64,000 bases of DNA, from NCBI GenBank assembly GCA_018669975.1, contig JABHSK010000002.1:1-64000 (forward strand). Reading direction: 5' to 3'. This document shows positions 37,250 through 44,541 of this stretch, in pieces; position 1 is the stretch's first letter; each line of letters opens with the position of its first letter. The position numbers and the translations under genes were made by a program. The notes below the pieces were generated by a model. That model had not been told where the DNA came from, did no database searches, and was given only the letters and a program-made list of their open reading frames with translations. The DNA is from Candidatus Parcubacteria bacterium. GTDB taxonomy: Bacteria > Patescibacteria > ABY1 > UBA1558 > GWA2-36-10.

Positions 37250-37669
37250 CTAAACACTATCCTGTGAATCTACATTTTGTGGTTCAACCGGCTGCTCTGG
37301 TTGAGGTGTCGGTGGAGCTTGATCCATTGTGGGAGCAGTCATAGGTGCCGCCATGGATTGGCTAGATTTTGAAATCAAGAAGAGAATACCAATCACAAAG
37401 GCTGGTCCAGACATAGCTAAAAATGATAACCAAGGTGTATCCCCCCAGGCCATCACAATATAGACAATGCCTAAAATGATAAATATAATTCCTCCTATCA
37501 TCTCCTGCTTCCAGGCAATTAATAAAGCTATCAACACCGCTATTGTTGGTGTTAAATGCATGAATAACGCTCCCCAAGAGAATTGTTCAATGTCAAAAAC
37601 AAATAAAGTTACTACCAAGGTAAACATGATAGCAAAAACTCTGGGAATCCAATATAAAGTTTGATTCAT
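37250..37669 (-). CDS. Small four-helix membrane protein
   Basis: 139 aa with four hydrophobic segments (about 8-25, 30-48, 53-70, 78-98) and a Pro/Gln-rich cytoplasmic tail ending EPQNVDSQDSV. The helices include a Trp-Gly-Asp-Thr-Pro-Trp turn. No family is assigned. It lies 25 nt from the 425-aa protein gene and 26 nt from the lipoprotein gene, probably in one operon. Confidence 0.65.
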   Translation of the reverse strand: MNQTLYWIPRVFAIMFTLVVTLFVFDIEQFSWGALFMHLTPTIAVLIALLIAWKQEMIGGIIFIILGIVYIVMAWGDTPWLSFLAMSGPAFVIGILFLISKSSQSMAAPMTAPTMDQAPPTPQPEQPVEPQNVDSQDSV

Positions 37670-37695
37670 ATCAATTTATTTTAATTTTTTATATT

Positions 37696-38148
37696 TTAAT
37701 TGTCTAAAAATATCTGATCTGGTGTCACCCAAGTGCCTAAGGGATTAACATTGCAAGCCATCGCTTCATACTGCGCTTCCTCACCACTAATAGGTTGCCC
37801 ACCATGATCATATGACCAAATCACAACCTCTGTTATAGTTTTACCACCAGTCTGACAACCTCCGTTGGTGCTATAGGGACAAGTGTTTTTAGAAAAAGTT
37901 CCTTCACTGCCACAATTAAGCTCCATTTGCTGCTCTGTCCAAAAACTACCAATATAATCTACACAATGACTCTTGTCATCAATGGTATTACAACTACCAC
38001 GCACCTTATAATCTCCACTTGTTTCCTGCAGCATATCCTCTACCACCTCAATACCCTCGTCTATTTCTTCTTGAGTAGGTGGATTTCCATTTTTCCCACA
38101 GCCAGCTATAGCCAAAGGTAAAATCAAAACTAATAATAATTTTTTCAT
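37696..38148 (-). CDS. Cys-rich lipoprotein
   Basis: 150 aa. The N-terminus MKKLLLVLILPLAIAGCG is a type II signal peptide with lipobox A-I-A-G-C (Cys 17). The mature part has eight further Cys, including CNTIDDKSHC and CGSEGTFSKNTC, suggesting several disulfides. The lspA gene in this window would process it. No family is recognised. It lies in the envelope-gene series 37250-38521. Confidence 0.75.
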   Translation of the reverse strand: MKKLLLVLILPLAIAGCGKNGNPPTQEEIDEGIEVVEDMLQETSGDYKVRGSCNTIDDKSHCVDYIGSFWTEQQMELNCGSEGTFSKNTCPYSTNGGCQTGGKTITEVVIWSYDHGGQPISGEEAQYEAMACNVNPLGTWVTPDQIFLDN

Positions 38149-38160
38149 AATATTTTTTAA

Positions 38161-38250
38161 CTAGCCCTTAGTTAGCATGGTAATAAGAGATACCGACAGT
38201 AGTATTACCAGCATGATAATAATAAAAATAAAAAATTTTGGTGGCTTCAT
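38161..38250 (-). CDS. 29-aa single-helix membrane peptide
   Basis: ATG 38250 to TAG 38161: Met-Lys-Pro-Pro-Lys, then about 20 hydrophobic residues (Phe, Ile, Leu, Val), ending Leu-Thr-Lys-Gly. It fits exactly between the 86-aa gene (10 nt upstream) and the lipoprotein gene (12 nt downstream) on the same strand, as expected of an operon member. Such peptides often modulate a membrane partner. It is real only if translated; the support is topology and spacing. Confidence 0.45.
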   Translation of the reverse strand: MKPPKFFIFIIIMLVILLSVSLITMLTKG

Positions 38251-38260
38251 AATTTAAATT

Positions 38261-38521
38261 TTAAACCGCACAACAAAATGGCGGATTGATAATAATATAT
38301 AAAAACAAAATAAAAATTATCCAAGTTATAATCAAAAATATTCTATCTACTAAATCCAATTGAGAAAACTTAATTAAACCAATAATAGAAAAAGTAGCCG
38401 CAACTATGGGCATCAACATGCTAATAATAGGTAAGCCTAAGAAAACTACCAACAAGGAAACAAAGCTATAAACACCAATATGCTTAAATTCTCTTTTTTT
38501 CGAGTGTTTTTTCTTCTCCAT
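38261..38521 (-). CDS. Small membrane protein
   Basis: 86 aa. A very basic N-terminus (MEKKKHSKKREFKH) is followed by three hydrophobic segments (about 16-38, 40-53, 60-79) and the tail NPPFCCAV. No family is assigned. It is the first gene of a small minus-strand envelope operon; no strong promoter was found upstream. Confidence 0.55.
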   Translation of the reverse strand: MEKKKHSKKREFKHIGVYSFVSLLVVFLGLPIISMLMPIVAATFSIIGLIKFSQLDLVDRIFLIITWIIFILFLYIIINPPFCCAV

Positions 38522-38588
38522 GAAACTGCTCTAATAATAGCTTAATAATACCATAATATGGGTTAAAAAACTACCCAATATTACGTAT

Positions 38589-38614
38589 AAAAAAGAGAGC
38601 TCCGTTGAGCTCTC
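38589..38614 (-). terminator. Terminator of the 140-aa lipoprotein gene
   Basis: GAGAGCTC (38595-38602) and GAGCTCTC (38607-38614) form an 8-bp stem with a four-base loop. Six T residues follow on the minus strand. Confidence 0.85.
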
Positions 38615-38620
38615 CATATG

Positions 38621-39043
38621 CTAGAAGTCATAGTTCTCGTAGTCGAGTTCCCTGTCCAGATCTATCTGGAATTCACCGACTATCTCCGGCGGGCGATTGT
38701 CATCCATGATGACCGTCCAATAAGTACCGCCTTGCTTGGCGACCAACAACATGTGAGTAAACTGCACTTGGACGGTGTCTGCAAAGCTGGGATGGTACAT
38801 GGCTGGAAAGTAATCATCGGCCGAATTTTCGATTAACGCATTGGTACTACCAACTCTGATGTTGGCATAAAAAAGTACTCGATCGAAATCATCAACGTGA
38901 CTGGCCACGTACAGAGCTTCCTCCACTGAGGACTCGTGCCAGGCATAGTGATACTCAGGTGGTGTGGACTCACCACAACCAACCAACAGCAATAAAGCAA
39001 TTGTAGCCCACACGAGCGCCAAACTAGTAAATCGATACTTCAT
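38621..39043 (-). CDS. Small lipoprotein with strong Shine-Dalgarno
   Basis: 140 aa from ATG 39043. This start is fixed by AAAGGAGG five nt upstream and by the signal peptide MKYRFTSLALVWATIALLLL with lipobox L-V-G-C. The mature part is acidic and aromatic and contains no repeat or known motif. Base composition is clearly more GC-rich than that of its neighbours. It has its own promoter and terminator. It is one of five small genes in the window with this autonomous design, unlike the SD-poor core genes. Function unknown. Confidence 0.72.
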   Translation of the reverse strand: MKYRFTSLALVWATIALLLLVGCGESTPPEYHYAWHESSVEEALYVASHVDDFDRVLFYANIRVGSTNALIENSADDYFPAMYHPSFADTVQVQFTHMLLVAKQGGTYWTVIMDDNRPPEIVGEFQIDLDRELDYENYDF

Positions 39044-39088
39044 GACTTCCTCCTTTTTGAGTGTTTCAGTGTACACAAATAACTACCT

Positions 39089-39117
39089 ATATTTACACAA
39101 AACACGCTTTTTGTCAA
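39089..39117 (-). promoter_or_regulatory. Promoter of the small lipoprotein gene
   Basis: Minus strand TTGACA (39112-39117) followed by AAAAAG. The -10 is less clear: AAATAT at 17 nt or TAAATA at 16 nt. It diverges from the promoter at 39168-39196, which also begins TTGACAAAAAG. Confidence 0.5.
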
Positions 39118-39167
39118 TAGTAGTAAGGGTTTTATAAAAATAAGTATAACTATAAAAGGTCCCTATA

Positions 39168-39196
39168 TTGACAAAAAGGCCTATTTTTACTAGGCT
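39168..39196 (+). promoter_or_regulatory. Promoter of the 66-aa gene
   Basis: TTGACA (39168-39173), 17 nt, TAGGCT (39191-39196). The expected start is near 39203, giving a 40-nt leader with AGGAGG at 39232-39237. Confidence 0.7.
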
Positions 39197-39243
39197 ATCT
39201 AATTATTCCTATAGAACCTTTTAAACTAACCAGGAGGAAAATA

Positions 39244-39444
39244 GTGGAAAGACCCCCTAAAAAAAGATTTTGGCGAGCCTGCCGTAATATCTGGGCCTGC
39301 ATCCTACCGCTGTCTCTAACCTGTATTTTTATCCCCTCCCTGCCTTCTGGCTTGTTCATTGTACCTCTGATGGCCGGCGCACGGCTAACTTTTCATAGCT
39401 ACTGCCAGATTGTAGTTACCGCTGAACAAAACCCTATTGCCTAA
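39244..39444 (+). CDS. 66-aa membrane-associated protein
   Basis: GTG start at 39244 with AGGAGG six nt upstream. A basic N-terminus (ERPPKKRFWRACRN) is followed by one or two hydrophobic segments (about 16-46) and three Cys. No family is recognised. It is monocistronic: a consensus promoter lies upstream and a terminator immediately follows. GC content is higher than in flanking genes. The complete set of expression signals is the main reason to accept it. Confidence 0.6.
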   Translation: MERPPKKRFWRACRNIWACILPLSLTCIFIPSLPSGLFIVPLMAGARLTFHSYCQIVVTAEQNPIA

Positions 39445-39454
39445 AAGGCAAAAA

Positions 39455-39487
39455 CCACCCCCAATAAAACAAGGGGTGGCTTTTTTT
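39455..39487 (+). terminator. Terminator of the 66-aa gene
   Basis: CCACCCC (39455-39461) pairs with GGGGTGG (39473-39479), followed by C and seven T residues. A T-rich tract on the other strand may also stop minus-strand transcripts. Confidence 0.85.
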
Positions 39488-39498
39488 ATCTATGTCAA

Positions 39499-39915
39499 TT
39501 ATTTTAATTTACTACCTTTCCCCCATAAAATATCAAATATGTTCTTAAAATTATCAGCAAAATGACGGTTAGTAATTTTAATACCCACTAGATTCTTATT
39601 TTCCATGGACATAATACTAACTACATCTCCCATGATATACATCACAAATTTATCTACTTTATTTTTAGCTGGCAAATACCTAGCTTCTAACCATTGGTTG
39701 TCTTTGTAAATTTTTTCCTTCTTTTTCTCAATCGCTGAAGAATTTACCAATAGTTTGGTTGTTATGTTTAATTCTTTCTTCCAGCGCTCTATCTTATCCT
39801 GCCAGGATGACTCAAAAATAAAACTCCACTCTTTACTCCAAACAAAAAACCGCCCCTGTTTCCTAAAATCACGCTGAAAACAAAACGGTTTCTGTATGAA
39901 TATTTCAAAATTTAT
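39499..39915 (-). pseudogene. Remnant of a TrmB-type transcriptional regulator, C-terminal part
   Basis: The frame is open from 39915 to the TAA at 39499 (about 138 codons), but the only usable start is TTG 39750, which yields 83 aa. Coding-like sequence continues above it (KPFCFQRDFRKQGRFFVWSKEW...SWQDKIERWKKELN). The last 80 residues (VDKFVMYIMGDVVSIMSMENKNLVGIKITNRHFADNFKNIF...) resemble the end of the C-terminal domain of TrmB-family regulators common in CPR and archaea. The DNA-binding N-terminus is missing; the 29-aa gene and tRNA occupy that place. I call it a 5'-truncated gene; a short functional protein cannot be excluded. Confidence 0.5.
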
Positions 39916-40001
39916 TTATTCTTAAATCTACTGCGTCTTTTAAGTTTTTTACGCCTTCGTCTTTTCACGGATATTCTCTTGTGTTTCAGTTTTGTTCCCA
40001 T
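39912..40001 (-). CDS. 29-aa highly basic protein, possible bS22/COX24-like ribosomal peptide
   Basis: ATG 40001 to TAA 39912. Seventeen of 29 residues are Lys or Arg, in the order Gly-Thr-Lys-Leu-Lys-His-Lys-Arg then KRRRRKKLKRRSRFK. Length and pattern recall the AURKAIP1/COX24-domain peptide (bS22) of actinobacterial ribosomes, but I cannot verify homology. A consensus promoter (TTGACA-N17-TATATT) ends 28 nt upstream, and a tRNA gene precedes it. It overlaps the open frame of the broken regulator by four nt. Confidence 0.55.
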   Translation of the reverse strand: MGTKLKHKRISVKRRRRKKLKRRSRFKNK

Positions 40002-40028
40002 GTCTTAGTTATATAAATTAATGGTAGA

Positions 40029-40057
40029 AATATAGCAAATTGTCTATAAAATGTCAA
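40029..40057 (-). promoter_or_regulatory. Promoter of the 29-aa basic protein gene
   Basis: Minus strand TTGACA (40052-40057), 17 nt, TATATT (40029-40034). The expected start is near 40022, 21 nt before ATG 40001. Confidence 0.7.
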
Positions 40058-40062
40058 TATGG

Positions 40063-40139
40063 TGGTCGTCCTGCCGGGACTTGAACCCGGGACCCCCACT
40101 TTATAAGAGTGGTGCTCTAACCAACTGAGCTACAGGACG
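40063..40139 (-). tRNA. tRNA-Ile(UAU)
   Basis: Full cloverleaf on the minus strand: acceptor CGTCCTG/CAGGACG, D arm with AGCTCAGTTGGTTAGAGC, anticodon stem CCACT/AGTGG around loop CTTATAA, and T arm CCGGG-TTCAAGT-CCCGG. U33 is in place and the anticodon is UAU. The 3' CCA is encoded (40063-40065). UAU reads AUA directly, whereas most bacteria use a CAU tRNA modified to lysidine by TilS. Confidence 0.95.
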
Positions 40140-40153
40140 ATGAAAACATACAT

Positions 40154-40182
40154 ATTATAAATCAAACAACGTATTTTGTGAA
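40154..40182 (-). promoter_or_regulatory. Promoter of tRNA-Ile
   Basis: Minus strand TTCACA (40177-40182), 17 nt, perfect TATAAT (40154-40159). The expected start is near 40147, eight nt before the mature tRNA 5' end. Confidence 0.75.
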
Positions 40183-40218
40183 GACTTTGGTCGTATTCGA
40201 TATTAAACCCTAGTCACA

Positions 40219-41328
40219 CTAAACGCTGTTTATTATATTCAACTTCTTTTGTATTTTGTCTATGACCAGATCTTTGGTTTCCTCAATTTCTTTGTCGATG
40301 ACAATTTTGGCCAAGCGACGATACCCCTTGCCTTGCATATCCTTAGTCAGTTCCAAGGCATTTATATTATTAATGCTATAAACACAAACTTTTGTTTTAT
40401 ACAATTCTACTTGGTAAAAAATAACAGCCGCTTGAACATCTGGTGTAGATAAAATTAGATCTTTGACCATCTCCTCAAAATCCTGTGGCAAATTATCTAT
40501 CTCGTCATGTTGCAAATACGAACTAATAATATTGTCTTTCTTTTTTAAACGAGATAATACTCTACCCCAATTTTTAAGAGTACTAATATCTTTAGTTCTA
40601 TATAGAGTCTCTACAATCTGACCACGGTCAGCTCCTTTTATGATTAGCTGGCTAGCCAACTCCAGTGTCTTTGGATTAACTTGCGGCGACTGAAAACTAT
40701 TAGTAGCTGAAATCATACCTGCCAATAAACAGGTGGCGATATTCTTATCTAGGTGTTTATTCAAAACATGATAGGAAACCTCTGCTAGAGAAGTAACATT
40801 ACTTTCTACCACATTTAATTGTCCAAAATTTTCATTGAGCAATGATCGATCGATATTAATGATGGGTACATCATGAAAAAAACTACGGTTACTATCAAAC
40901 ACTTTACCAAGAGCCTCCAGACTAGGAGCACCAAAGGTGATAATTAAGTCATATTTATAGTCATCTTTATGTGTCGATAGATCTGAATCATTAAACAATC
41001 CATCTTCTGGCACAATATCAATATGTAATTGCTTGCCTTTGACATCATAACTAAGCTGTTTAACTTTGGTCTTGGATGTATCTAAAATAATCTTGAATTT
41101 ATTAACATCATCTAGATTTTCCTTAAAGCTTACCTTGGATGGCAAGAACTTAAGTTTGTGCACTTTACCATCAAAAACCAAATCAACCAGCTTCTTTTGT
41201 TTTGACAAAAAAAGCCACCAGGCTGCAGCCGTGCTGACAGTGTCTACACTGGGGCTTTGAGGTCCGGTCAACAAAATGCGATTAGACGAACTCAAAAGCT
41301 TGCTAAATTGTTTTAATGGCAAATCCAT
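40219..41328 (-). CDS. DHH-family protein lacking catalytic residues
   Basis: 369 aa, related in layout to the intact DHH phosphoesterase at 44542-45507 (same order: N-terminal Rossmann-like part, STAELLHNLF-like helix, ILKLWGRAL-like helix). Its motifs are eroded: SHxxPDGDxLGS is TGPQSPSVDTVSTA, D-C-S-T is D-T-S-K, D-H-H is D-R-S, and the later D-T-G-G is A-T-N-S. The Mn-binding Asp/His set of DHH nucleases is therefore mostly lost. A structural or ligand-binding role is inferred. It has its own promoter. Confidence 0.75.
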   Translation of the reverse strand: MDLPLKQFSKLLSSSNRILLTGPQSPSVDTVSTAAAWWLFLSKQKKLVDLVFDGKVHKLKFLPSKVSFKENLDDVNKFKIILDTSKTKVKQLSYDVKGKQLHIDIVPEDGLFNDSDLSTHKDDYKYDLIITFGAPSLEALGKVFDSNRSFFHDVPIINIDRSLLNENFGQLNVVESNVTSLAEVSYHVLNKHLDKNIATCLLAGMISATNSFQSPQVNPKTLELASQLIIKGADRGQIVETLYRTKDISTLKNWGRVLSRLKKKDNIISSYLQHDEIDNLPQDFEEMVKDLILSTPDVQAAVIFYQVELYKTKVCVYSINNINALELTKDMQGKGYRRLAKIVIDKEIEETKDLVIDKIQKKLNIINSV

Positions 41329-41359
41329 TTATACTTAAATTTATACTTTTTGACTATTA

Positions 41360-41388
41360 AATCTATAATATTACGGCCATATTGTCAA
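41360..41388 (-). promoter_or_regulatory. Promoter of the DHH-like gene
   Basis: Minus strand TTGACA (41383-41388), 17 nt, TAGATT (41360-41365). The expected start is near 41353, 25 nt before ATG 41328. Confidence 0.7.
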
Positions 41389-41438
41389 TACTTTTTATCC
41401 ACTATTCACTCTAATAAGTCAATAGCCACCCCATTAGA

Positions 41439-41467
41439 TTGACTTTTTAGCCAAAATTTAGTAGAGT
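41439..41467 (+). promoter_or_regulatory. Promoter of infB-rbfA
   Basis: TTGACT (41439-41444), 17 nt, TAGAGT (41462-41467). Both hexamers are identical to those of the rpsF operon. The leader is about 60 nt. Confidence 0.7.
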
Positions 41468-41535
41468 AAAGCCGAAATATAAAAAATATCCTCGAATAAT
41501 ACACATCTTTAGTGTATTAATTTATTTATAAAACT

Positions 41536-43509
41536 ATGAATGTATCAGCACTAGCTAGACAACTAAAAATTACTACTAACGAACTCCTGGAAAAATTGCC
41601 CGAGTTGGGCTTTGATATTGGTGCTAGAGCTATCAAAGTAGACGATAAATTGGCTCCCAAAATAATTGAGGCTTGGAAAAAAGCGGCTAAAAAAGACAGG
41701 TTCAAAAAAGAATTATCTAAGGTAACAGAGATTCGTGGCCAAGATAAAGATAAGGATTCAGACAAAGAACTCAAGGAAATATCTATTGGTGATACTATAA
41801 TTGTCAAAGATATGGCTGAAATCATGGATCTGCCAGTAGCTAAATTGATGGGTGAATTAATGGCTAATGGTATCATGGTATCCCTTAATGAAAGAATTGA
41901 TTTTGATACAGCCACTATTATTGCTGAAGATTTAGGATTTAAAGTAAATAAAGATAAAGCCGAGATTACTGAGGAAATCAGCAAACGAGAGCGCTTGGAA
42001 AAATTACTTAGCAAAAGAAAAACCGAAGACGCTAAACCTCCAGTAGTGGTGGTCATGGGTCATGTTGATCATGGTAAAACTAAACTATTGGATTCTATTC
42101 GTGAGACAAATGTAGTCGACCAAGAGGCTGGTGGCATCACCCAACACATCGGTGCTTATCAGGTGGAAGCTCATGACAGACTAATTACTTTCCTGGATAC
42201 ACCAGGTCACGAAGCTTTCAAGGCCATGCGTAGTCGTGGTGGTCAAATTGCTGACGTGGCTATTTTAGTAGTAGCCGCTGATGATGGACTACAACCACAA
42301 ACTTTAGAAAGTATCTCTGTTATTCAAAAAGAAAAGCTCCCCTTCATTGTGGCTATCAATAAAATCGATAAAGAAAATGCTGACGTAGATAAAGTTAAAC
42401 AAGAACTATATGAAATAAATCTAATGCCAGAAGACTGGGGTGGTAAAACTATTTGTCAGCCAATTTCTGCCAAAGAAAAACAAGGTATAACGGAAATATT
42501 AGACTTAGTGCTCTTGGTCACTGACATAGAAGATCTCAAGGCTGACGACAGTGGCTCTGCTATTGGCACTATAATAGAATCACATATAGATAAAAGTGCT
42601 GGGCCGGTAGCCACCGTTCTAGTACAAGCTGGCATGCTTAAAATTAGTGATATGTTTATCGTTGGTGATGTGCCAGGTAAAATAAAAATACTGCAAAACT
42701 GGAAAGGTGAAAATGTAAAACAAGCTGGTCCAGCAACTCCAGTAAAAATCTTGGGCTTAAAACAGCTACCAACTGTCGGGGAAATCTTAGAAGTAATTTC
42801 TGACAAAAAAACCTTTAAGGAAAAGCTTAAGCAAGCTAGCAACAAAAAGAAAGTATCTGTTACTACCAGTAGTAGCAGCAATGGTGACAACGACGACGAA
42901 GAGCAAATTAACAGTCTTAATTTAATCATCAAATCTGATGTATTGGGATCAGCTGAGGCTATCGAAGAATCACTGGATAAGATAGAAGTAGAAGACACTC
43001 GGATTAAAGTACTCAAAAAAGGCTTAGGTCAAATAACTGAAGATGATATCCTCAACGCCGAAGCTACCAACGCTTTAGTAATTGGCTTTCACATCAAAGA
43101 GAATAAAAATATTCAATCTCTAGCTGATGAGAAAAATGTCACTATCCTCTATTTTGATATTATCTACAAACTATTGGAAGACGTTGAAGAAAGATTAAAG
43201 AGTATCAAAAGCAAAAAAACCATCCATAAACTACAGGGTAAAATGGAAGTGTTGGCTATCTTTAAAACCAATAAAAATAGTATGATATTCGGCGGCAAAA
43301 TTACTGAGGGTAAAGCTACCAAAACTAGTAAAATCAAAGTACTAAAAAATGACGAGGTAGAAGCTATTGGTCAAATAACCACGCTCCAAGCAGCCAAAGA
43401 AAGTGTTAGTGAGGTTGTCGAGGGCAATGAAGCTGGCATCGAATATAAAGGTGAGCCAATAATTGAAGTTGGTGATACTTTAGAATTTTTTGAAGAAACA
43501 TATGAGTAA
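41536..43509 (+). CDS. infB: Translation initiation factor IF-2
   Basis: 657 aa, a short bacterial IF-2. The N-terminal IF2_N module (MNVSALARQLKITTNELLEKLPELG) is followed by a second such segment (DTIIVKDMAEIMDLPVAKLM). The GTPase domain has GHVDHGKT (about 174-181), the switch G-G-I-T-Q-H-I-G, DTPGHE (about 222) and NKID (about 275). Domains II-IV follow, including the fMet-tRNA-binding C2 domain. The long charged N-terminal extension of the E. coli protein is absent. The last eight nt overlap rbfA. Confidence 0.97.
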   Translation: MNVSALARQLKITTNELLEKLPELGFDIGARAIKVDDKLAPKIIEAWKKAAKKDRFKKELSKVTEIRGQDKDKDSDKELKEISIGDTIIVKDMAEIMDLPVAKLMGELMANGIMVSLNERIDFDTATIIAEDLGFKVNKDKAEITEEISKRERLEKLLSKRKTEDAKPPVVVVMGHVDHGKTKLLDSIRETNVVDQEAGGITQHIGAYQVEAHDRLITFLDTPGHEAFKAMRSRGGQIADVAILVVAADDGLQPQTLESISVIQKEKLPFIVAINKIDKENADVDKVKQELYEINLMPEDWGGKTICQPISAKEKQGITEILDLVLLVTDIEDLKADDSGSAIGTIIESHIDKSAGPVATVLVQAGMLKISDMFIVGDVPGKIKILQNWKGENVKQAGPATPVKILGLKQLPTVGEILEVISDKKTFKEKLKQASNKKKVSVTTSSSSNGDNDDEEQINSLNLIIKSDVLGSAEAIEESLDKIEVEDTRIKVLKKGLGQITEDDILNAEATNALVIGFHIKENKNIQSLADEKNVTILYFDIIYKLLEDVEERLKSIKSKKTIHKLQGKMEVLAIFKTNKNSMIFGGKITEGKATKTSKIKVLKNDEVEAIGQITTLQAAKESVSEVVEGNEAGIEYKGEPIIEVGDTLEFFEETYE

Positions 43510-43831
43510 ACGTACTGAACAAGTAGCTGAATTGCTACGTACAGAAATAAACAATATAATCATTCGTGATTTTGAGCCGCCGATTGGAACATTAGTTTCA
43601 ATAGCTGCTGTCACAGTTTCACCTGACTTAAAAAATGCTACTGCCTATATTAGCATTATCCCGGAAAACAAAATTGGTAGTGCTCTAGAAAAAATCAAAA
43701 AATTTGGAGGTCATGTTCAAAAACGTCTTGGTCAACACATTAATCTAAAAACAACCCCTCGCATCAAATGGGAACTCGATGAACGAGGTCTCAAATATGC
43801 AGCAATAGACGAAGCTTTAAAAAACACCTAA
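43502..43831 (+). CDS. rbfA: Ribosome-binding factor A
   Basis: About 109 aa from ATG 43502; a TTG four codons earlier is a less likely start. It holds the RbfA fold: KRTEQVAELLRTEINNII, VSIAAVTVSPDLKNATAYISI, and the C-terminal INLKTTPRIKWELDERGLKYAAIDEAL. It helps mature the 16S rRNA 5' end in 30S assembly. It overlaps infB by eight nt, the usual infB-rbfA coupling, and ends in a terminator that overlaps its stop codon. Confidence 0.94.
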   Translation: MSKRTEQVAELLRTEINNIIIRDFEPPIGTLVSIAAVTVSPDLKNATAYISIIPENKIGSALEKIKKFGGHVQKRLGQHINLKTTPRIKWELDERGLKYAAIDEALKNT

Positions 43832-43850
43832 TCAGGTGTTTTTATATTTT
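43821..43850 (+). terminator. Terminator after rbfA
   Basis: AAAACACCT (43821-43829) and AGGTGTTTT (43834-43842) with an AATC loop, followed by T-A-T-A-T-T-T-T. The rbfA TAA lies in the loop. Confidence 0.85.
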
Positions 43851-43885
43851 ATTGTGTGCTAATATATTTAAAATAAATAAACTAT

Positions 43886-44473
43886 ATGCAAAAAATTATT
43901 CTAGCCTCCGGCTCACCACGCCGCAAACAATTGCTCAAGCAAATAATTGGTGACAACTTCGTCATTAAAACTAGTTCCTATGAAGAGGATAACGAATTGA
44001 ATATTCCCCCAAAAGATCTAGTACTTAAACACTCACTAGCCAAGGGTCGAGATGTAGCCAACAACTTAGATGAAGGCATAGTCATTTCAGCTGATACTTT
44101 AATTTTCTATAAAGGTGAGGTGTTTGGTAAACCACACACCGAAGAAAATGCTAGACGAGCACTAAAAAAAATCAGTGGAAAATCTATCGAATGTATTACT
44201 GGCATGGCTGTAATCGATGTTAAAGGCAGACAAGAAGTCCAAGATTATACTATCACCAAACTAAAAATAAAATCCCTAACCGACAAGGAAATTGATGACT
44301 ATATTAAAGCTGAACAAATTCTAGATCATGCCGGTTCTTTTGCTTACGAACAAAAAGGGGCTGTCTTAATAGAATCAATCGATGGCTGTTATTACAATGT
44401 TATTGGTCTACCACTAAATAAACTTCACCAAATACTAAATAAACTTGGTGTATCTAGCTTTGATTATAAATAA
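43886..44473 (+). CDS. maf: Maf-like nucleoside triphosphate pyrophosphatase
   Basis: 195 aa. Start IILASGSPRRKQLLKQI is the Maf signature S-x-S-P-R-R. Catalytic and binding residues are seen in VISADTLIFYKGEVFGKPHTEENA (about 69-92) and GSFAYEQKGAVLIESIDGCYYNVIGLP (about 149-175). Maf proteins hydrolyse non-canonical or canonical NTPs to NMP and PPi and are linked to division arrest and nucleotide-pool cleaning. A TAATAT -10-like box lies at 43860-43865. Confidence 0.93.
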   Translation: MQKIILASGSPRRKQLLKQIIGDNFVIKTSSYEEDNELNIPPKDLVLKHSLAKGRDVANNLDEGIVISADTLIFYKGEVFGKPHTEENARRALKKISGKSIECITGMAVIDVKGRQEVQDYTITKLKIKSLTDKEIDDYIKAEQILDHAGSFAYEQKGAVLIESIDGCYYNVIGLPLNKLHQILNKLGVSSFDYK

Positions 44474-44504
44474 AGCTTACCTACCAATATTTAGGGCTTA
44501 AGTA

Positions 44505-44533
44505 TTGACTAATTATACCTTTTACTATATATT
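44505..44533 (+). promoter_or_regulatory. Promoter giving a leaderless DHH phosphoesterase mRNA
   Basis: TTGACT (44505-44510), 17 nt, TATATT (44528-44533). The expected start falls within a few nt of ATG 44542, so the mRNA is leaderless or nearly so. Confidence 0.65.
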
Positions 44534-44541
44534 AACTGGCT

